A stretch of DNA of 64,000 nt from Adiantum capillus-veneris (GCA_014529385.2 CM043969.1:32156446-32220445); one strand, 5' to 3'; shown: positions 10,526 through 60,538, counted from the stretch's first letter. Notes: generated by a model from the letters alone, not told the origin. Program-made: numbers and translations.

Positions 10526-10528
<3 letters not shown>
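10471..10528 (+). promoter_or_regulatory. LINE C 3' tail: stem-loop plus GACGTTAA and CATTTCATC end
   Basis: GGTCTCAT, then AGGTC-ACTAT-GGCCT (10478-10492) forms a 5-bp stem with a G-U pair, followed by GACGTTAATATAACATTTC and the TC tract. The same layout occurs in five other tails (14016-14030, 25661-25675, 28432-28446, 26956-26969, 26783-26795). By analogy with stringent LINEs it is probably what the reverse transcriptase recognises. Confidence 0.65.

Positions 10529-10580
<52 letters not shown>
10529..10580. repeat. (TC)26 microsatellite at the 3' edge of LINE C
   Basis: Follows the LINE C 3' UTR without poly(A) and is followed by a short (AC)n tract (about 10589-10604) and 92 bp of intron before exon 1 of the host gene. 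Confidence 0.95.
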
Positions 10581-10582
<2 letters not shown>

Positions 10583-10695
10583 GCACCCGCACACACACAC
10601 ACACATGTGCATTGCTTAAATAAATGCAATTTTTAAACAGCTTTTGCTACTGTGCTGCTGCAGATAACCTCATCTGTGTAACTTTGATGTTGCAG

Positions 10696-49889
<39,194 letters not shown>

Positions 49890-50279
49890 GTAAGTGATTG
49901 CTGATGAATTCTGAATACACCATTTTGGCTTTTCTGTTCAACTCTCGTCAATGCCATGCTTTATTGAAGGTCCTAAATATTTCGAGCAAGTTTGTCAATA
50001 AAGTAAAATTTGGAAATCCTTGTGTTACTCTAAAATACTTGAAAGCTACTCTTTAGCTAAAAATCTTAGTAATCAAAGCACTGAGAGTTTCCTTTTTTTT
50101 TTCCCCCATCAAAACTTTGGGAGTTAAATTAGAGAAAACAAAAAGGTGTACAATGGATACTGCTATGATTGGGGAGGCGACTACAGAGAGGGCATGTGAG
50201 GATAAAGGCTTTCACATCATAAGGGGAGGTAACATCAGAACACAGTTACAGGGAAGGCCGTTTAATGACCGTTTTTAGG
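49890..50279 (+). other. Intron, non-coding
   Basis: Nothing recognised except AATCTTAGTAATCAAAGCAC (50062-50083 region), which recurs at 57525, on the other side of the LINE A insertion. Confidence 0.45.
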
Positions 50280-50418
50280 TCTCCGTTCCCCTACTTCCCG
50301 TTCCAAATCCCCGTGTCGTGTTTCAAACGTGAGTATCCATAAAGAGGAAATGGCATTTCATGCCCATTGCTGTTCCCCGTTCCGCGTTCTGATTTCCCGT
50401 TCCGGGTAACTATACATC
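50280..50418 (-). mobile_element. CCGTTCC-rich repeat, copy 1
   Basis: Repeats of CCGTTCC and a terminal CCCGTTCCGGGTAACTATAC. Its end is inverted relative to TAGTTACCCGAAACGGGAAT at 59285, so the two are opposite copies of one family. Confidence 0.5.
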
Positions 50419-50435
50419 AAAAGAGACGGGAGCAA
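50419..50435 (+). repeat. Target-site duplication of LINE A, left copy
   Basis: AAAAGAGACGGGAGCAA, repeated exactly at 57265-57281 after the poly(A). Confidence 0.85.
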
Positions 50436-50839
50436 TAAAGACAACAAGACAGGACCCGTTCCGAGAGCTCGCTGCTGCTGTTGCGCTACCCACTCGCCAT
50501 CGCAACCTCCCCCTGCCCCTCCCCCCCCTGCCCTCGCGCGCCACCGCTGCCCATTCCCCCCCTGCCCTCGCCGCCCGCACCTGCTGCGCGTACGCCAGCG
50601 CGCTGCCCAGCCTGCCCGCAGCCCTATGCCCGCCTTGCCCACCTGCTCGCCAGCTTTCCCCCCACTCCCGCCTGCCGCCCCGTTTTCTGCCTCAGCCCCC
50701 CAGCCCCGCCTCCCAATCCTACCTCACGACGGCCATCTTGCTTGTCGGGCCTCGCCAGTACCAGTGACGGGTTCGGTCCTGCAAAAGCTTCGTTTTTCGA
50801 CTACGTTTCTCCGCCCCTCCCCTACAGCAGCAGACACAA

Positions 50840-51957
50840 ATGGAGGCTCCAGCTTCGCCACAGAGGGACTCTGATGAAGCCCCCTCGCCCGACCCCGCTG
50901 AGCCCACCATTCGACTTGCTCTCTCGCCTACAGAGCAAGCGAGCCTTGCCGCAGAGGTAGAGAGATTGCAGGCGACTTCGGTTATCTGCAAGGTTCTCGG
51001 CACTCGACCTAGCAGAGGAGGGCTGCGAGACCTTCTCTAGGCCCGCCTTCTCTCAGAGGTGGGCAAGATCTTGGATGTCCAGATTCTCGGACGGGGGTAC
51101 TACCAGATTGAGTTCGAGACTTCCGAGATGGCTTCCAAGGTCATTGCTATGAGTCCACTGGCCATTCGAGCATCACGCGCCCACTTTCGACAGTGGCGAC
51201 ATGGTTTTGACCCGACTTCGGATGTGCTAGTAGAGGAGGCAGACATCCCCATCTCAGTCTGCTTTCCGGGTTTACGGAGGGAGTACCTTCCACTTCTCTC
51301 CAGGATTGGCTCCGCCATCGGGACAGTCCTGGAGACACCTCGTACGGCAGCATCAGTAGCTGCCAAGGCGGCTGGCATCCCTTCAGTTCGAGTTTTGGTC
51401 AGAGATACCTACACGCTCCCGAAGGTCATCCTTTTGCCTCGGGTGAGTGGGGGTTGGTTTCGACAGAGTGTGGAGTACTCGGGTCTCCCGAACCAGTGTT
51501 TCATTTGCAGACAGATGGGCCACCTAGCGAAGGCCTGTCCACGGAGGAGACCACGACCCGCACCCCAGCCTCAGCCCCAACCTGCCAAGGCTGGGCCACA
51601 GCCACAGCCAGCGACACAGAGCACAGATTCAGCGCCACCCTCCGAGCCTGGGGCTCCAGCGGAGGAGGGGTGGCAGCAGGCCCGTGGCCGTCGACGCCAG
51701 GGGCCACAGCGTCAGCCTGGCACTCAGAGTGGCCCCCAGGTGCCTACTCAGCAGTAGTGGGTTCCCACGGGGAACCGCTTTGGGCCTCTTGAGCAGGAGG
51801 AGCCTCCTTCGCCAGCCGCCACCTCCGCTTCACCCTCGCCAGCCGCTCCGCCTTCCGATCTCCCCTCCTCCTCCTCATGCCCTCCCCCGCCCTCTGCTAC
51901 CGCTCACCCCCCACCTCGCCTCCCCCATGTCTCTGCCGCCCCACCCCGCTTCTCCTC

Positions 51958-51991
<34 letters not shown>

Positions 51992-52766
51992 AGCCCCTTC
52001 TCCCCCTCCTCCTGCTTCAGTACCTCAGTCGGCTCAGGAGACTGGACCCTCGCCGGCGGCTAGGAGATCTCTTGGCAGCGCCTTTGCCACGAGTCGCCTA
52101 GCGAGAGAGGGTCAGCCCTTCATGCGGCCCCCTCTGCAGATTCAGACATCTTCTCTTGCAGCTATCCCGCGTGGTTTGACGAGCATTGACCTCCGACGCC
52201 GCTGGGATTTCTTCGATTACGGGTTTACTCGTTTTCTTGGCGACTCCGCAGCAGACCACGAGGCAGCCTGCTTCAGAGTCCACGCTTTGTTCCTCGCCGC
52301 TAGGGGGACAGAGGCCTTGGACTCAGTAGTTGGTTTCTCCTTCCCCCTCTGTGGCAGGACTGAGACAGAGTGGTCCCTCGACTCAGTGGTGGGATGGTTG
52401 CATACACAGGTTCTCGAGTTCTCTCACCACATGGGAGAACTTGGCGTTACAGATTTGCTGCAGACGTTGTGACCACTGGCCAAATTTGCGGTGACACCCC
52501 CAGACTCAGCAGGATGTAGACACATTGTGGTGTACTTTTTTGCTGATACGCAGTGTTTGCCTTGCTATGTATTCATTCATGAGGACTCCTGGACAGAGGA
52601 GGTTGCTTTACGCACGGCTCGCTCTGCTTGGGCTTGGACCAGGCACTCACTGCAGTCTCGCCTATCTAGAGGACGCTCGGATGCGGATTACTCCCCATCC
52701 AAGCCTGCTTCGAAGATAGCTCGTCTTGCTGCTGCGGCAGCATCTGTTCTCTCTCGCTCCCCATGA
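50840..52766 (+). pseudogene. LINE family A ORF1
   Basis: Begins MEAPASPQRDSDEAPSPDP. Domains: DUF4283-like part (about 51060-51460), zinc knuckle CFICRQMGHLAKAC (51497-51538), Pro/Gln-rich linker with C33 run (51959-51991), then a C-terminal domain of about 200 residues (RRWDFFDYGFTRFLGD, ACFRVHALFLAARGTEALD, ADTQCLPCYVFIHEDSW) that I do not recognise. Breaks: TAG 51038-51040 (CAG in the copy at 1-838), TAG 51755-51757, a frame change in the C-run, TGA 52470-52472 (TGG in the copy at 46962). Its stop TGA overlaps the ORF2 ATG. Confidence 0.85.
52763..52766 (+). promoter_or_regulatory. ATGA overlap coupling ORF1 stop and ORF2 start
   Basis: ORF1 TGA (52764-52766) and ORF2 ATG (52763-52765) overlap. 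The minus-strand copy keeps the same ATGA at 46753-46750. It suggests termination-reinitiation of ORF2. Confidence 0.7.
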
Positions 52767-55700
52767 GGATCGTCTCGTGGAACGTGCAGGGACTAGGTGG
52801 GCCCCAGTTTCACCGACAGCGGGGCCGATTGCGTCAGGAGCTTCAGCGTTGCCTTGTGGGAGGAGAGATTGATCTCCTTATGCTTCAGGAGCACCATTTG
52901 TCTGAGAGCCGCATTCGGCGATGTGGTCAGATTTTGCGTGGACGCTATGATACCTTTTGGTCAGCTGCTTTTGGACCTGGAGGCATCCAGGGTGGGGTAT
53001 GTATGACTATTGCGGACATACTACAGCAGGCCATTGTGGGCAGAGGGATTATTGTACCAGGCAGGGCTCAGTGGATTACTATGCAGGTTCAGGGTAGCCT
53101 TGTGGGTTTCCTGAACATCTATGCGCCCAATGTGGCGAGTGCTCGTGCAGAGTTTTGGTCACAGATTGTTGAGTCTTTGCCACAGGTTGACCAGTGGTGT
53201 GTAGGAGGGGACTTCAACATGTTGGAGGACCCTTCTGACAGGATCGGAGGCAGCCATGCTACTGTGCATGGAGTCGAGTTAGCAGCTTGGGAGAGGTTTT
53301 GTATGACGCTGAGGGTCTCGGATACATGGCAACATTCTGGCTTTGTGAGGCCTCCAGAGAGTCTTGCCTTCTCTAGATCGGACCGCAGAGTGGGAGGAGT
53401 GAATCTATCGCGCATAGATCGCTTCTACACTAGTGACCACTTCAGTGACTTGGGGGGATCAGTGGGCATCCTGGCAGGGACATCCTTCTCGGACCATGCA
53501 CCAGTGATTCTGACAGTGGCAGATAGGCAGAGGAGTGGGAGCACGATGCTTCGCATCCCAGAGCGGGTCTTGTTGGACTCAGCACTCAGAGAGAGGGTCG
53601 AGGTTCTATGGATAGAGGGCATGGACAGCCAGGCTCCACCTGCAGACAGAGTGGCCTCAGGCCTAGCTCAGCTTAGCCACTTCTTTCTCCAGGAGTCTCT
53701 GGCTCGACGGGCTGCAGCGAGAGAGGAGGAGCAGCGTCTCAGACGAGGCATTGCTTCACTACAGAGGATGCAGGAGTAGCATCCAGACAGTCCATGGTTG
53801 GAGGAGCAGTTACAGCAGGCTCGACAGGAGCTTGCTTGCACAGAGGAGAGGCGCCATGAGTTTGCCTTTCATCGACAGGCATCTCAGTGGACTCAGGTGG
53901 GTGACAGGGTGACAGGTGGTTTTTTTTGAGACAGTGGGACCTCGGCACTCGCATGCCAAGGTCAATCAGTTGAGGAGACTCGATGGGTCAGTTGTTTGTG
54001 AGCCTGAGGATATGCGTGCAGTCGCTACTGACTTTTACCGTGAGCTACTGTCGGCTGAGCCCGAGTCAGAGAGACAGGATGTATCCAGGGAGCAGGTTTG
54101 GGCACAGATGCCCTGTCTTGTGACTCTGGAGATGCGGCAGAGGCTTGAGTTACCTCTTCAGCTTGAGGAGCTGCACACGGCTCTTTGGGCCCTCCCTCGT
54201 GGTAGCTGTCCAGGTGAGGATGGGCTGACTCCCAGCTTCTTCTTGGAGTACTGGGACCTGCTTGGCCCAGATCTTTGTAGTGCCTTTCAGTACATTCTGC
54301 ACACAGGAGTGATGCCGGATAGCATGAGTGAGGGCCTGATTTACCTCATTCCAAAGGAGGGTGGCTCCTTGGATGAGATTCGACAGTGGCGCCCCATCAC
54401 CATTCTCAACTCAGCCTACAAAATTCTTGCCAAGGCTCCGAGTTTGAGGATTCAGCCACTATTGGAGAGCCTTATACATGGGACTCAGACAGGTTTTGTC
54501 AAGGAACGCAGTATCCTTGACAACATCTTCACTTTTTGGGAGGCTTCTGCCCTTGCACGGCTCCGTGGGGAGGACCTTGTGATTCTTCTTCTCGATTTTG
54601 AGAAGGCATACGACAGAGTCGACTGGGACTTTCTAGAGGGCACGCTACGCAGGATGGGCTTCTCAGAGGCTTGGATCAGAGGGGTGTCAGCTTTGTACAG
54701 ACAGGCTCACAGTCAGGTGCTTTTGGCAGGAGGTAGAGGTGAGCGCTTCATGCTCACACGATCGGTCAGACAGGGTTGTCCTCTTGCCCCCTTTCTCTTT
54801 CTGTTCTATGCGGAGGCGATGAGCAGATTTTTGGTGTCACAGCAGGTTGGTTTGAGGGGCTTAGCACTCCCTCTACGGGGAGATGAGCTTCTGGACGCTG
54901 GGTTTGCCGACGACTCAGCCTTATACTTAGAGGGCCAGGAGGCCAATTTACACAGATGTGGGCAGGCTTTGGAGACCTTCTGCTGTGCATCGGGCGCACT
55001 GATCAACTAGAGAAAGACAGTGGCTTTCTCGGTTGGTAGTGCTCCTGTGCCAGATTGGATGCCAGGAGAGGGTTTCAGGTGGATTCCTCCAGGGACTGCA
55101 GTTTGGTACTTGGGTTGTCAGGTTGGTTTGGATTTGTTCCCCGAGCAGCAGATTGCTCCTCTTCTCCTGTCCATCAGGAGAAAGCTGTTACATTGGAGCT
55201 CAGCCCGACTTTCGCTGGCTGGTAGAGTAGTAGTTGCCAACCAGGTGTTGTTGGCGACTATGTGGTACATCACTTCTTGCTGGATCTTCTCGAGTTCCTG
55301 CATCAGCCAGGTAGAGAGGCTGATGAGGAACTTCCTTTGTTCAGGTCGTGACACTCAGATTGCCCGAGCCAAGGTGGCTTGGTCGGTCATCACACTTCCT
55401 TGTTCTCAGGGAGGGCTTGGGATCATTGATCCAGCACAGCAGAGCAGAGCCCTTCTTGGGAAGTTCGTCGTCAGAGGACTTCTTCCAGGCGAGGAGCCCT
55501 GGAAGGAGTTCTTGTTGCAGAGGCTTCGTGCCAGGGTGCCTCAGTCAGGAGGCCCTTGGCAACCTTCGACCAGATGGATCTTTACAGAGTTGCGTCGAGT
55601 TGGTTTGAGCAGGAGACTGGAGGACCGATTCGCTGTGAGTCTGCTTCGTTGTTGGGAGCTATTACGGCGTGGCCTAGAGCAGAGACAGCCGACGTGCACG

Positions 55701-57116
55701 GAGGAGCGCCTACGGCAGCCCCTTGTCTGGAACCCCATGGTTAGCACTCAGCGAGGCCACTTGGTTGGGAGAAGGCCTCATGTTTCTTGGGGTCCCATGG
55801 CAGCAGGTCCAGCGCGCTCTCAAGGTGACTGGCTAGAGTTCACAGGTTTGTCAGAGGAGGTGCAGGTTGTCCAGCTACAGGGCATGAGAGGGGTTCAGAG
55901 CATGTGTCAGGACATCTCAGAGTCAGTTCCAGCTGACTGGCTCACGCCTCTCAAGCCAGTGGCACCCCGGTGGATGGGAGCCTTCACACGACTGGAGGTT
56001 CTCATTTCAGTCAGGGCTTGCTCAGAGACTGTCCCAGCCCTGTTCTTCGAGCTTCAGGGTGGGGGACGACTACAGAGAGTTGCAGTAGAGGCCCCGCAGG
56101 TAGCAGAGTGTTGTTTCCAGAGGATCCGAGTTGTGGGCATCTGTGGGAGGACTTGCATCATAGACCCTGACCCAGCAGCTCTTGAGATAGGACACTGGAG
56201 GCTATGGGCTTGGGAGTGCTGTCCACTGGCACGAGTACAGTGGGATCCTGGTGAGTGGCTATGGAGGGACCCATTCTCTTCTGCAGACCGCCCAGGAGTC
56301 CCTTTCTTTCAGTACACTGTTCGGCTTGGACGTCATATACTTGCAGCACAGAGTGAGGCCCGCCCCGCTGCAGCACGTCATTGGCAGGAGGAGGGTCTCA
56401 CAGTTGAGTTCTTGGCAGCTTTTTGGCAGAGGCTGTGGGACTCCAGACAGCCGAGGCGCGTCACCTTGTTCCAGTGGTTGGTTGCACACAGAGCCACAGC
56501 AGTAGGGAGATGGCTTGTACATAGTGGTCTCTCGGCCGCATGTACAGCCTGTGACCAGTTGGTGGAGAGTCAGCGTCACTGTCTTTGGGACTGTCCCTCG
56601 GCCGAGCAGGTGTGGCTACGAGTTCTTCGGCTGATGGCTGCCCTCTCCACGGCTTGACAGTACACTTGGGGGGCAGCGGCTTGGTCCACCCTCATGGGCC
56701 CGGCACTTCAGTTTGAGCTGTCTTCCACCAGCAGGATGATAGTGATACAGGGGGGTCGACCTACACTCCAGCCTGCTACAGACCTTACTCCACTGGAGTG
56801 GAGCAGTGAGAGAGCGGAGTGTTGGGAGCTCATCAGCGGCCTAGCTCTCTGGTTTATCTGGCGGGCCCGTTGTTTCCGCATCTTTGAGGCTCGCCTTGTA
56901 CCACCAGCAGAGACTGTTCGTGACTTTTGGCTAGAGCTGATCCATACTCTCAGAGGACAGCTTGAGGGACTACAGGGCAGCGCCGACTGCATGCGGGAGC
57001 ACCGCGAGGCTTTCCTTCGACTCTGGCGCCCTGGGCCGTTCTACTCCATGGTCCAGGGGGTGCTCAGATGGCACTACTGTCCACCTGTGTGGCTTTTCCC
57101 TCCTCCCATCTCCTGA
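52763..57116 (+). pseudogene. LINE family A ORF2: endonuclease, reverse transcriptase, zinc domain
   Basis: Endonuclease (52763-53550): MRIVSWNVQGLGG, LQEHH, GGDFNMLEDP, SRIDRFY and SFSDHAPVIL supply the catalytic set. Reverse transcriptase (54190-54990): GEDGLTPSFF, RQWRPITILNSAYKILAK, LLDFEKAYDRVDWD, SVRQGCPLAPFLFLF and FADD (54903-54914). C-terminal zf-RVT part: LFQWLVAHRATAVGR and CTACDQLVESQRHCLWDC (about 56535-56590). Breaks: TAG 53777-53779, T8 frameshift at 53920-53927, TAG 55008-55010 (CAG in the copy at 44060), TGA 56655-56657 (Arg in other copies). True end TGA 57114-57116. Confidence 0.9.
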
Positions 57117-57264
57117 TTTAGCCCCATTGTACATATGCTGTTTTTTCATTGGGAGAGTCTCCCCACCATGCTTGTTGTAGCCCTCTCTTGCAGAGGTGGA
57201 TGTAGCCCTATGGGCAGTTTTCATTAACTAATAGAAGGATCTTTTTCTATAAAAAAAAAAGAAA

Positions 57265-57281
57265 AAAAGAGACGGGAGCAA
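57265..57281 (+). repeat. Target-site duplication of LINE A, right copy
   Basis: Exact match to 50419-50435, directly after the poly(A). Confidence 0.85.
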
Positions 57282-57700
57282 AAGAGATGCAGGGGTAACA
57301 ATGAGGTGATTACAACTGGTTGTATCCATAAGTTGGGGTTGAGCAGTCTAGGGCAGACTATTTATGGCTTCCTGGATGTCTACCATCAGGTTGATGGATT
57401 TGATGACAAGCTGGGTGGCCTCTCTGTTCTGGCCAAGCTTTCCATCGCCATGTCGATCAGGGTGGACTGCAGTTTGAAGATGTGCACTTGAAGAAAAAAA
57501 GAAAATGCTCTCGATTACAATTTAAAATCTTAGTGATCAAAGCACTGAGAGTTTCTCTTGTTTGTTTGAAGATTTGCACTTGACTAACACGCTAGTAAAT
57601 AAAGAAAATGCTTTCGATTATAGTTATTTAGATTTTTTTTCTTGCTTTATTCAAGTTGATTGCAAGTATTAAAGCTATGTATTCTCTCGCTCCCCAGGGC
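57282..57700 (+). other. Non-coding stretch with a local duplication
   Basis: AATCTTAGTGATCAAAGCAC (57525-57545 region) resembles 50062; AGAAAATGCT(C/T)TCGATTA occurs twice (57500, 57605). No gene seen. Confidence 0.45.
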
Positions 57701-58126
57701 TGTAGACAGTGGGAACAGACCCTAGTTGGAAATGAGAACAACAGTTATCGAATGCAGTTACCACAGTAATTGCACAGTGTACAGTCAGTCAGAGCCCAGT
57801 CGGGTATCAATAAATAGGACCCACTCCATCATTTTGGGGGACTAGTCATTTCGAAGTCTAGTGAGATCCTTTTGTACTCATTGAGCATTTTCTCTGAGCA
57901 TCATCTAGCTCTCTCGTGGCTGTATCTGATGCCAGTTGTACACTTTCTGTATTTGAATACATTTTTGTTCCAGTTTCAGTCTCTTGTCTTCTGTTTTCAT
58001 TTCAGTCTTTGTGTGATCATCTGCTATCCGAAGTCTTAACCCAATGTCTATATATCTGATCTGATGAGACTAGCTCCAACTGTTCAACCTGGAATAGCTG
58101 TCAGCAGAAGTGACAAGCTCATTCCA
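57701..58126 (+). repeat. Probable 5' LTR of the second gypsy element
   Basis: TG...CA borders, followed at once by TTTTGGTGATCACC. No second copy in the window, so the ends are inferred. Confidence 0.5.
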
Positions 58127-58476
58127 TTTTGGTGATCACCCTGGTGAGCTAACAGCGAAAGAAAGCTGTCTTTGGATTGATTTTAGGATTCCAAGTAATG
58201 CGACAGGCTCTGTGTTTGGTCCAAATGAGCGTAATAATGAGATAGCCAATTCCTTTTAATTCCCATCAGTTTATAGTTAAAAAGTTGTGTGATGGACGGT
58301 CATCTTGCACGGTTCGAAGAGCACGTGATTTAATCTCCGCGGTAAATGAACCTGAACCACAAGGAACCAGCCCTTACTCATCATGAGGGATACGGGACGG
58401 TCTCGTGGACCTCTTGCCTAACCCTAGTTAGAGGAGGCGCGCCCTCTTCACAAAGAATCTATCTCCCAGTTGGGGT

Positions 58477-59289
58477 TTGGAGTTAGCTGCAAGTCAGCAA
58501 TGCTGCCCAGAAGAGTCGGATGGGGAAGAAGACCAACCGACCACGATATTCATGGAAGAGCAGGACTGTGTCAGTACCATACCAGAGGAGTCGGAACGAG
58601 GCCTTGACATTGACATCGATCTTGATTCTGATGCACACCTGGACCAGAGGGAAAGTAAGGAACTTGGAAATTCCCAAAATTCAGCACAGTCCGGGCGACG
58701 GCATTTTGAATGAGCGGAGAGGCGTTCTCGCTCGAATGGATCTCAGAGGAAGGATAAGAGCAAGGGCAGGAATCAGACTGAGGACAGTGAAGGCAGCAGA
58801 CGGAGTCACAAATCAGCACCCAAGAAATCCAAAAAGAAACATGAGCGGGACACCGTTATTGAAACCTACGATAAGGATAAGTAGGATGCAGACACGGACC
58901 ATTACCGTAAGCATCAGAGCAGCGAAAGGAAGTCAGCTTCGAAGGACAAACCAAAACACCATGAGCGTTCCACAGATTTGAAAATAGCTTTTCCAATTTT
59001 CAAACGCGGAAAAAGGGATAATCTTGACGTTCATATCCAAGCGTTTGAACAATATTCTGAGATGAAGGATATTGACGAGGATGAGTGGGGAGAATACTTT
59101 CCACAAACCCTGAAGGGTGCAACACGGAAATGGTATTATCATTATCAGGCATGTCAGCTCAGATTTTATAGCAAGTTGATCAAGGCCTTTCGACTAGAAT
59201 ATATTGATAATAAGGGTGATGACGGCATCTTGTGTGAACCGGACAAAATCGAGCAAGGAAAGCTTTCAGTTTGGAGCTACGTAGCATAG
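58477..59289 (+). pseudogene. Gag-like protein with two stops
   Basis: One frame: an acidic N-terminal part (DIDIDLDSDAHLDQRESKEL), a Lys/Arg/Ser-rich middle (KKSKKKHERD), then a retrotransposon gag capsid domain (FPIFKRGKRDNLDVHIQAFE, EYFPQTLKGATRKWYYHYQ). Stops TGA 58711-58713 and TAG about 58882 lie in frame and fit C-to-T changes of CGA and CAG. The domain is cut at 59289. Confidence 0.65.
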
Positions 59290-59686
59290 TTACCCGAAAC
59301 GGGAATGGGGAATGGGAACGGGAGGATCTGGAACGGGATGGGAACGGGGAGGAGGAGGGGGAGCCGGAATAGGAACGGGGAACGAACGGTCGACTAAAGT
59401 AAGGGTTGAATTACCTCCATTCAACTTAGTCCCAAATCAACTCCTAAATTGCCCCCAAAACTGCCCTCAAATATGTTCCCCAAACAACCCCAAATTTGCT
59501 CCCAAATGCCTACTTTTGCGTGTTCCGCTTCGTTCCTCCCTGTTCCGGAACACCGTTCCGGTTACACCTTGTTTTGGAACACGATGTTCCATTCCCGACT
59601 CCGTTTCGGGAACGGGACTCGTCCGGAAGGCCGTTCGGAACGTTTGGGTTGCATTCGGTTCGTTGCGTTTTACACTGCTAGTAGAG
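59285..59686 (+). mobile_element. GGAACGG/CCGTTCC-rich repeat, copy 2
   Basis: Begins TAGTTACCCGAAACGGGAAT and holds many GGAACGG (left) and CCGTTCC (right) words, so it is itself roughly self-complementary. No transposase. An unclassified repeat that interrupts the gag gene. Confidence 0.5.
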
Positions 59687-60538
59687 CAGGGTTGCCCTAC
59701 GGCGTAGGGAACAATTTGTACGTTCTGTACTGTACCGTACGACTTGTACGTTCGTACGGGACTTGTTCGGTTGTTGTTGTTGTTGCTTTTTTTTTGTGTG
59801 GATTGTTTCACAATTTTGACTACGTTTGACTAGGAGCCCAACGGTTGCATTGGCTCAAACACCCATGACCTATGTGCGGTGAGGCTTGGGTAGTGGATCT
59901 ACTGTGGCGGCCACCACTTTGCAGAATGTGCCAATTTCTAGGCTTGCGGATCCTAGAGAGCCAGAGTTTTATGATGAGGGCAACATCCTTAGTGAGGAAG
60001 ATTATGATCTTGCATCTATTGCATTGATTCATGTCGTCATGAGGATAATTGCACTACCTTAAGCTCAAGCTCAAGCTCAAGCTCGGACCACGACTCCGGT
60101 GATGAGAGCGATATGAGCAGTTAGGACTCTCTCTTTATGCTTTAAAGTTTGCACCCATGGGCCATGAGTTGTGTCACTACTTTTGTCACTTGTATCTCTC
60201 TATTTTATGTAATGTAGTCATGATTCTTGTTTTTTCGAACATTGGCGTTTTCAATGTCCATGGACAGATCTTTCATGTTCTAACTTATAGAGTAAGTTGT
60301 AAGTAGTTAGTACTAAGTACTAAGGTCTATGTCATGACTCATATAATCTATCATGTTCTAACTTCTTAGTTTGAAAACTTCTTGGTTTAGTCTCTCTTGT
60401 AGTTTGTAAAGACGTATGATATTTTTTATATTTTGCATCGTACGTTACGTCAACGTGCGTCTAATTTTGTTTAGTTCAATTACTACCGCACGTCTTCGTA
60501 CGTGTACCCGTCGTACGTGACCGTACGTGTCAACCCTG
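59687..60538 (+). mobile_element. hAT-like DNA transposon, non-autonomous or decayed
   Basis: Terminal inverted repeats CAGGGTTG (59687) and CAACCCTG (to 60538), with 8-bp flanks TAGTAGAG/ATGTAGAG that agree at six positions. Clusters of GTACG/CGTACG near both ends look like subterminal transposase-binding repeats. Inside, PEFYDEGNILSEEDYDLASI and then SSSSSSSSDHDSGDESDMSS followed by TAG (60072-60125 region) look like the acidic C-terminus of a hAT transposase, in different frames; the rest is gone. Confidence 0.65.

Larger units (their letters stand above)
5565..10528 (+). mobile_element. Near-complete LINE of family C in a TC microsatellite
   Basis: About 4.96 kb: a 5' UTR of roughly 117 nt, ORF1 (5682-6578), an in-frame TGA, ORF2 (6579-10310) and a 218-nt 3' UTR that carries a small stem-loop and ends in CATTTCATTTCATC directly before (TC)n instead of poly(A). 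It has an apurinic-type endonuclease, reverse transcriptase and a C-terminal CCHC motif, so it is an APE-type non-LTR retrotransposon. I cannot place its clade surely. Copies on the minus strand at 21240-25380, 25638-26700 and 28406-33198 belong to the same family. ORF2 carries four TAG codons, so this copy is probably dead. Confidence 0.9.
50436..57264 (+). mobile_element. Full-length L1-type LINE (family A)
   Basis: 6.8 kb with 5' UTR (GC-rich, to 50839), ORF1 (50840-52766), ORF2 (52763-57116), 148-nt 3' UTR, poly(A) at 57251-57268 and 17-bp target duplications. It has endonuclease and reverse transcriptase of the plant L1 type. The first 30 bp are not shared with the 5' end of the other copies. 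Nonsense and frameshift mutations make it inactive, but exact target duplications suggest fairly recent insertion. Confidence 0.9.
57701..59289 (+). mobile_element. Second Ty3/gypsy-type element, LTR and gag only
   Basis: Probable 5' LTR 57701-58126 (TGTAGACAG...CATTCCA), primer-site region TTTTGGTGATCACCCTGGTG, leader, and a gag frame 58477-59289. The next sequence is a different repeat (59285 on), and pol is not found. The PBS-side sequence resembles that of the element at 36479. Confidence 0.6.

Noticed and set aside
57701-57780. A tenth host exon starting after CTCCCCAG at 57699
   Set aside because: It would be in phase but runs to TAA after 24 codons without coiled-coil character, and the sequence fits an LTR start (TGTAGACAG) followed by a primer-site region and gag.
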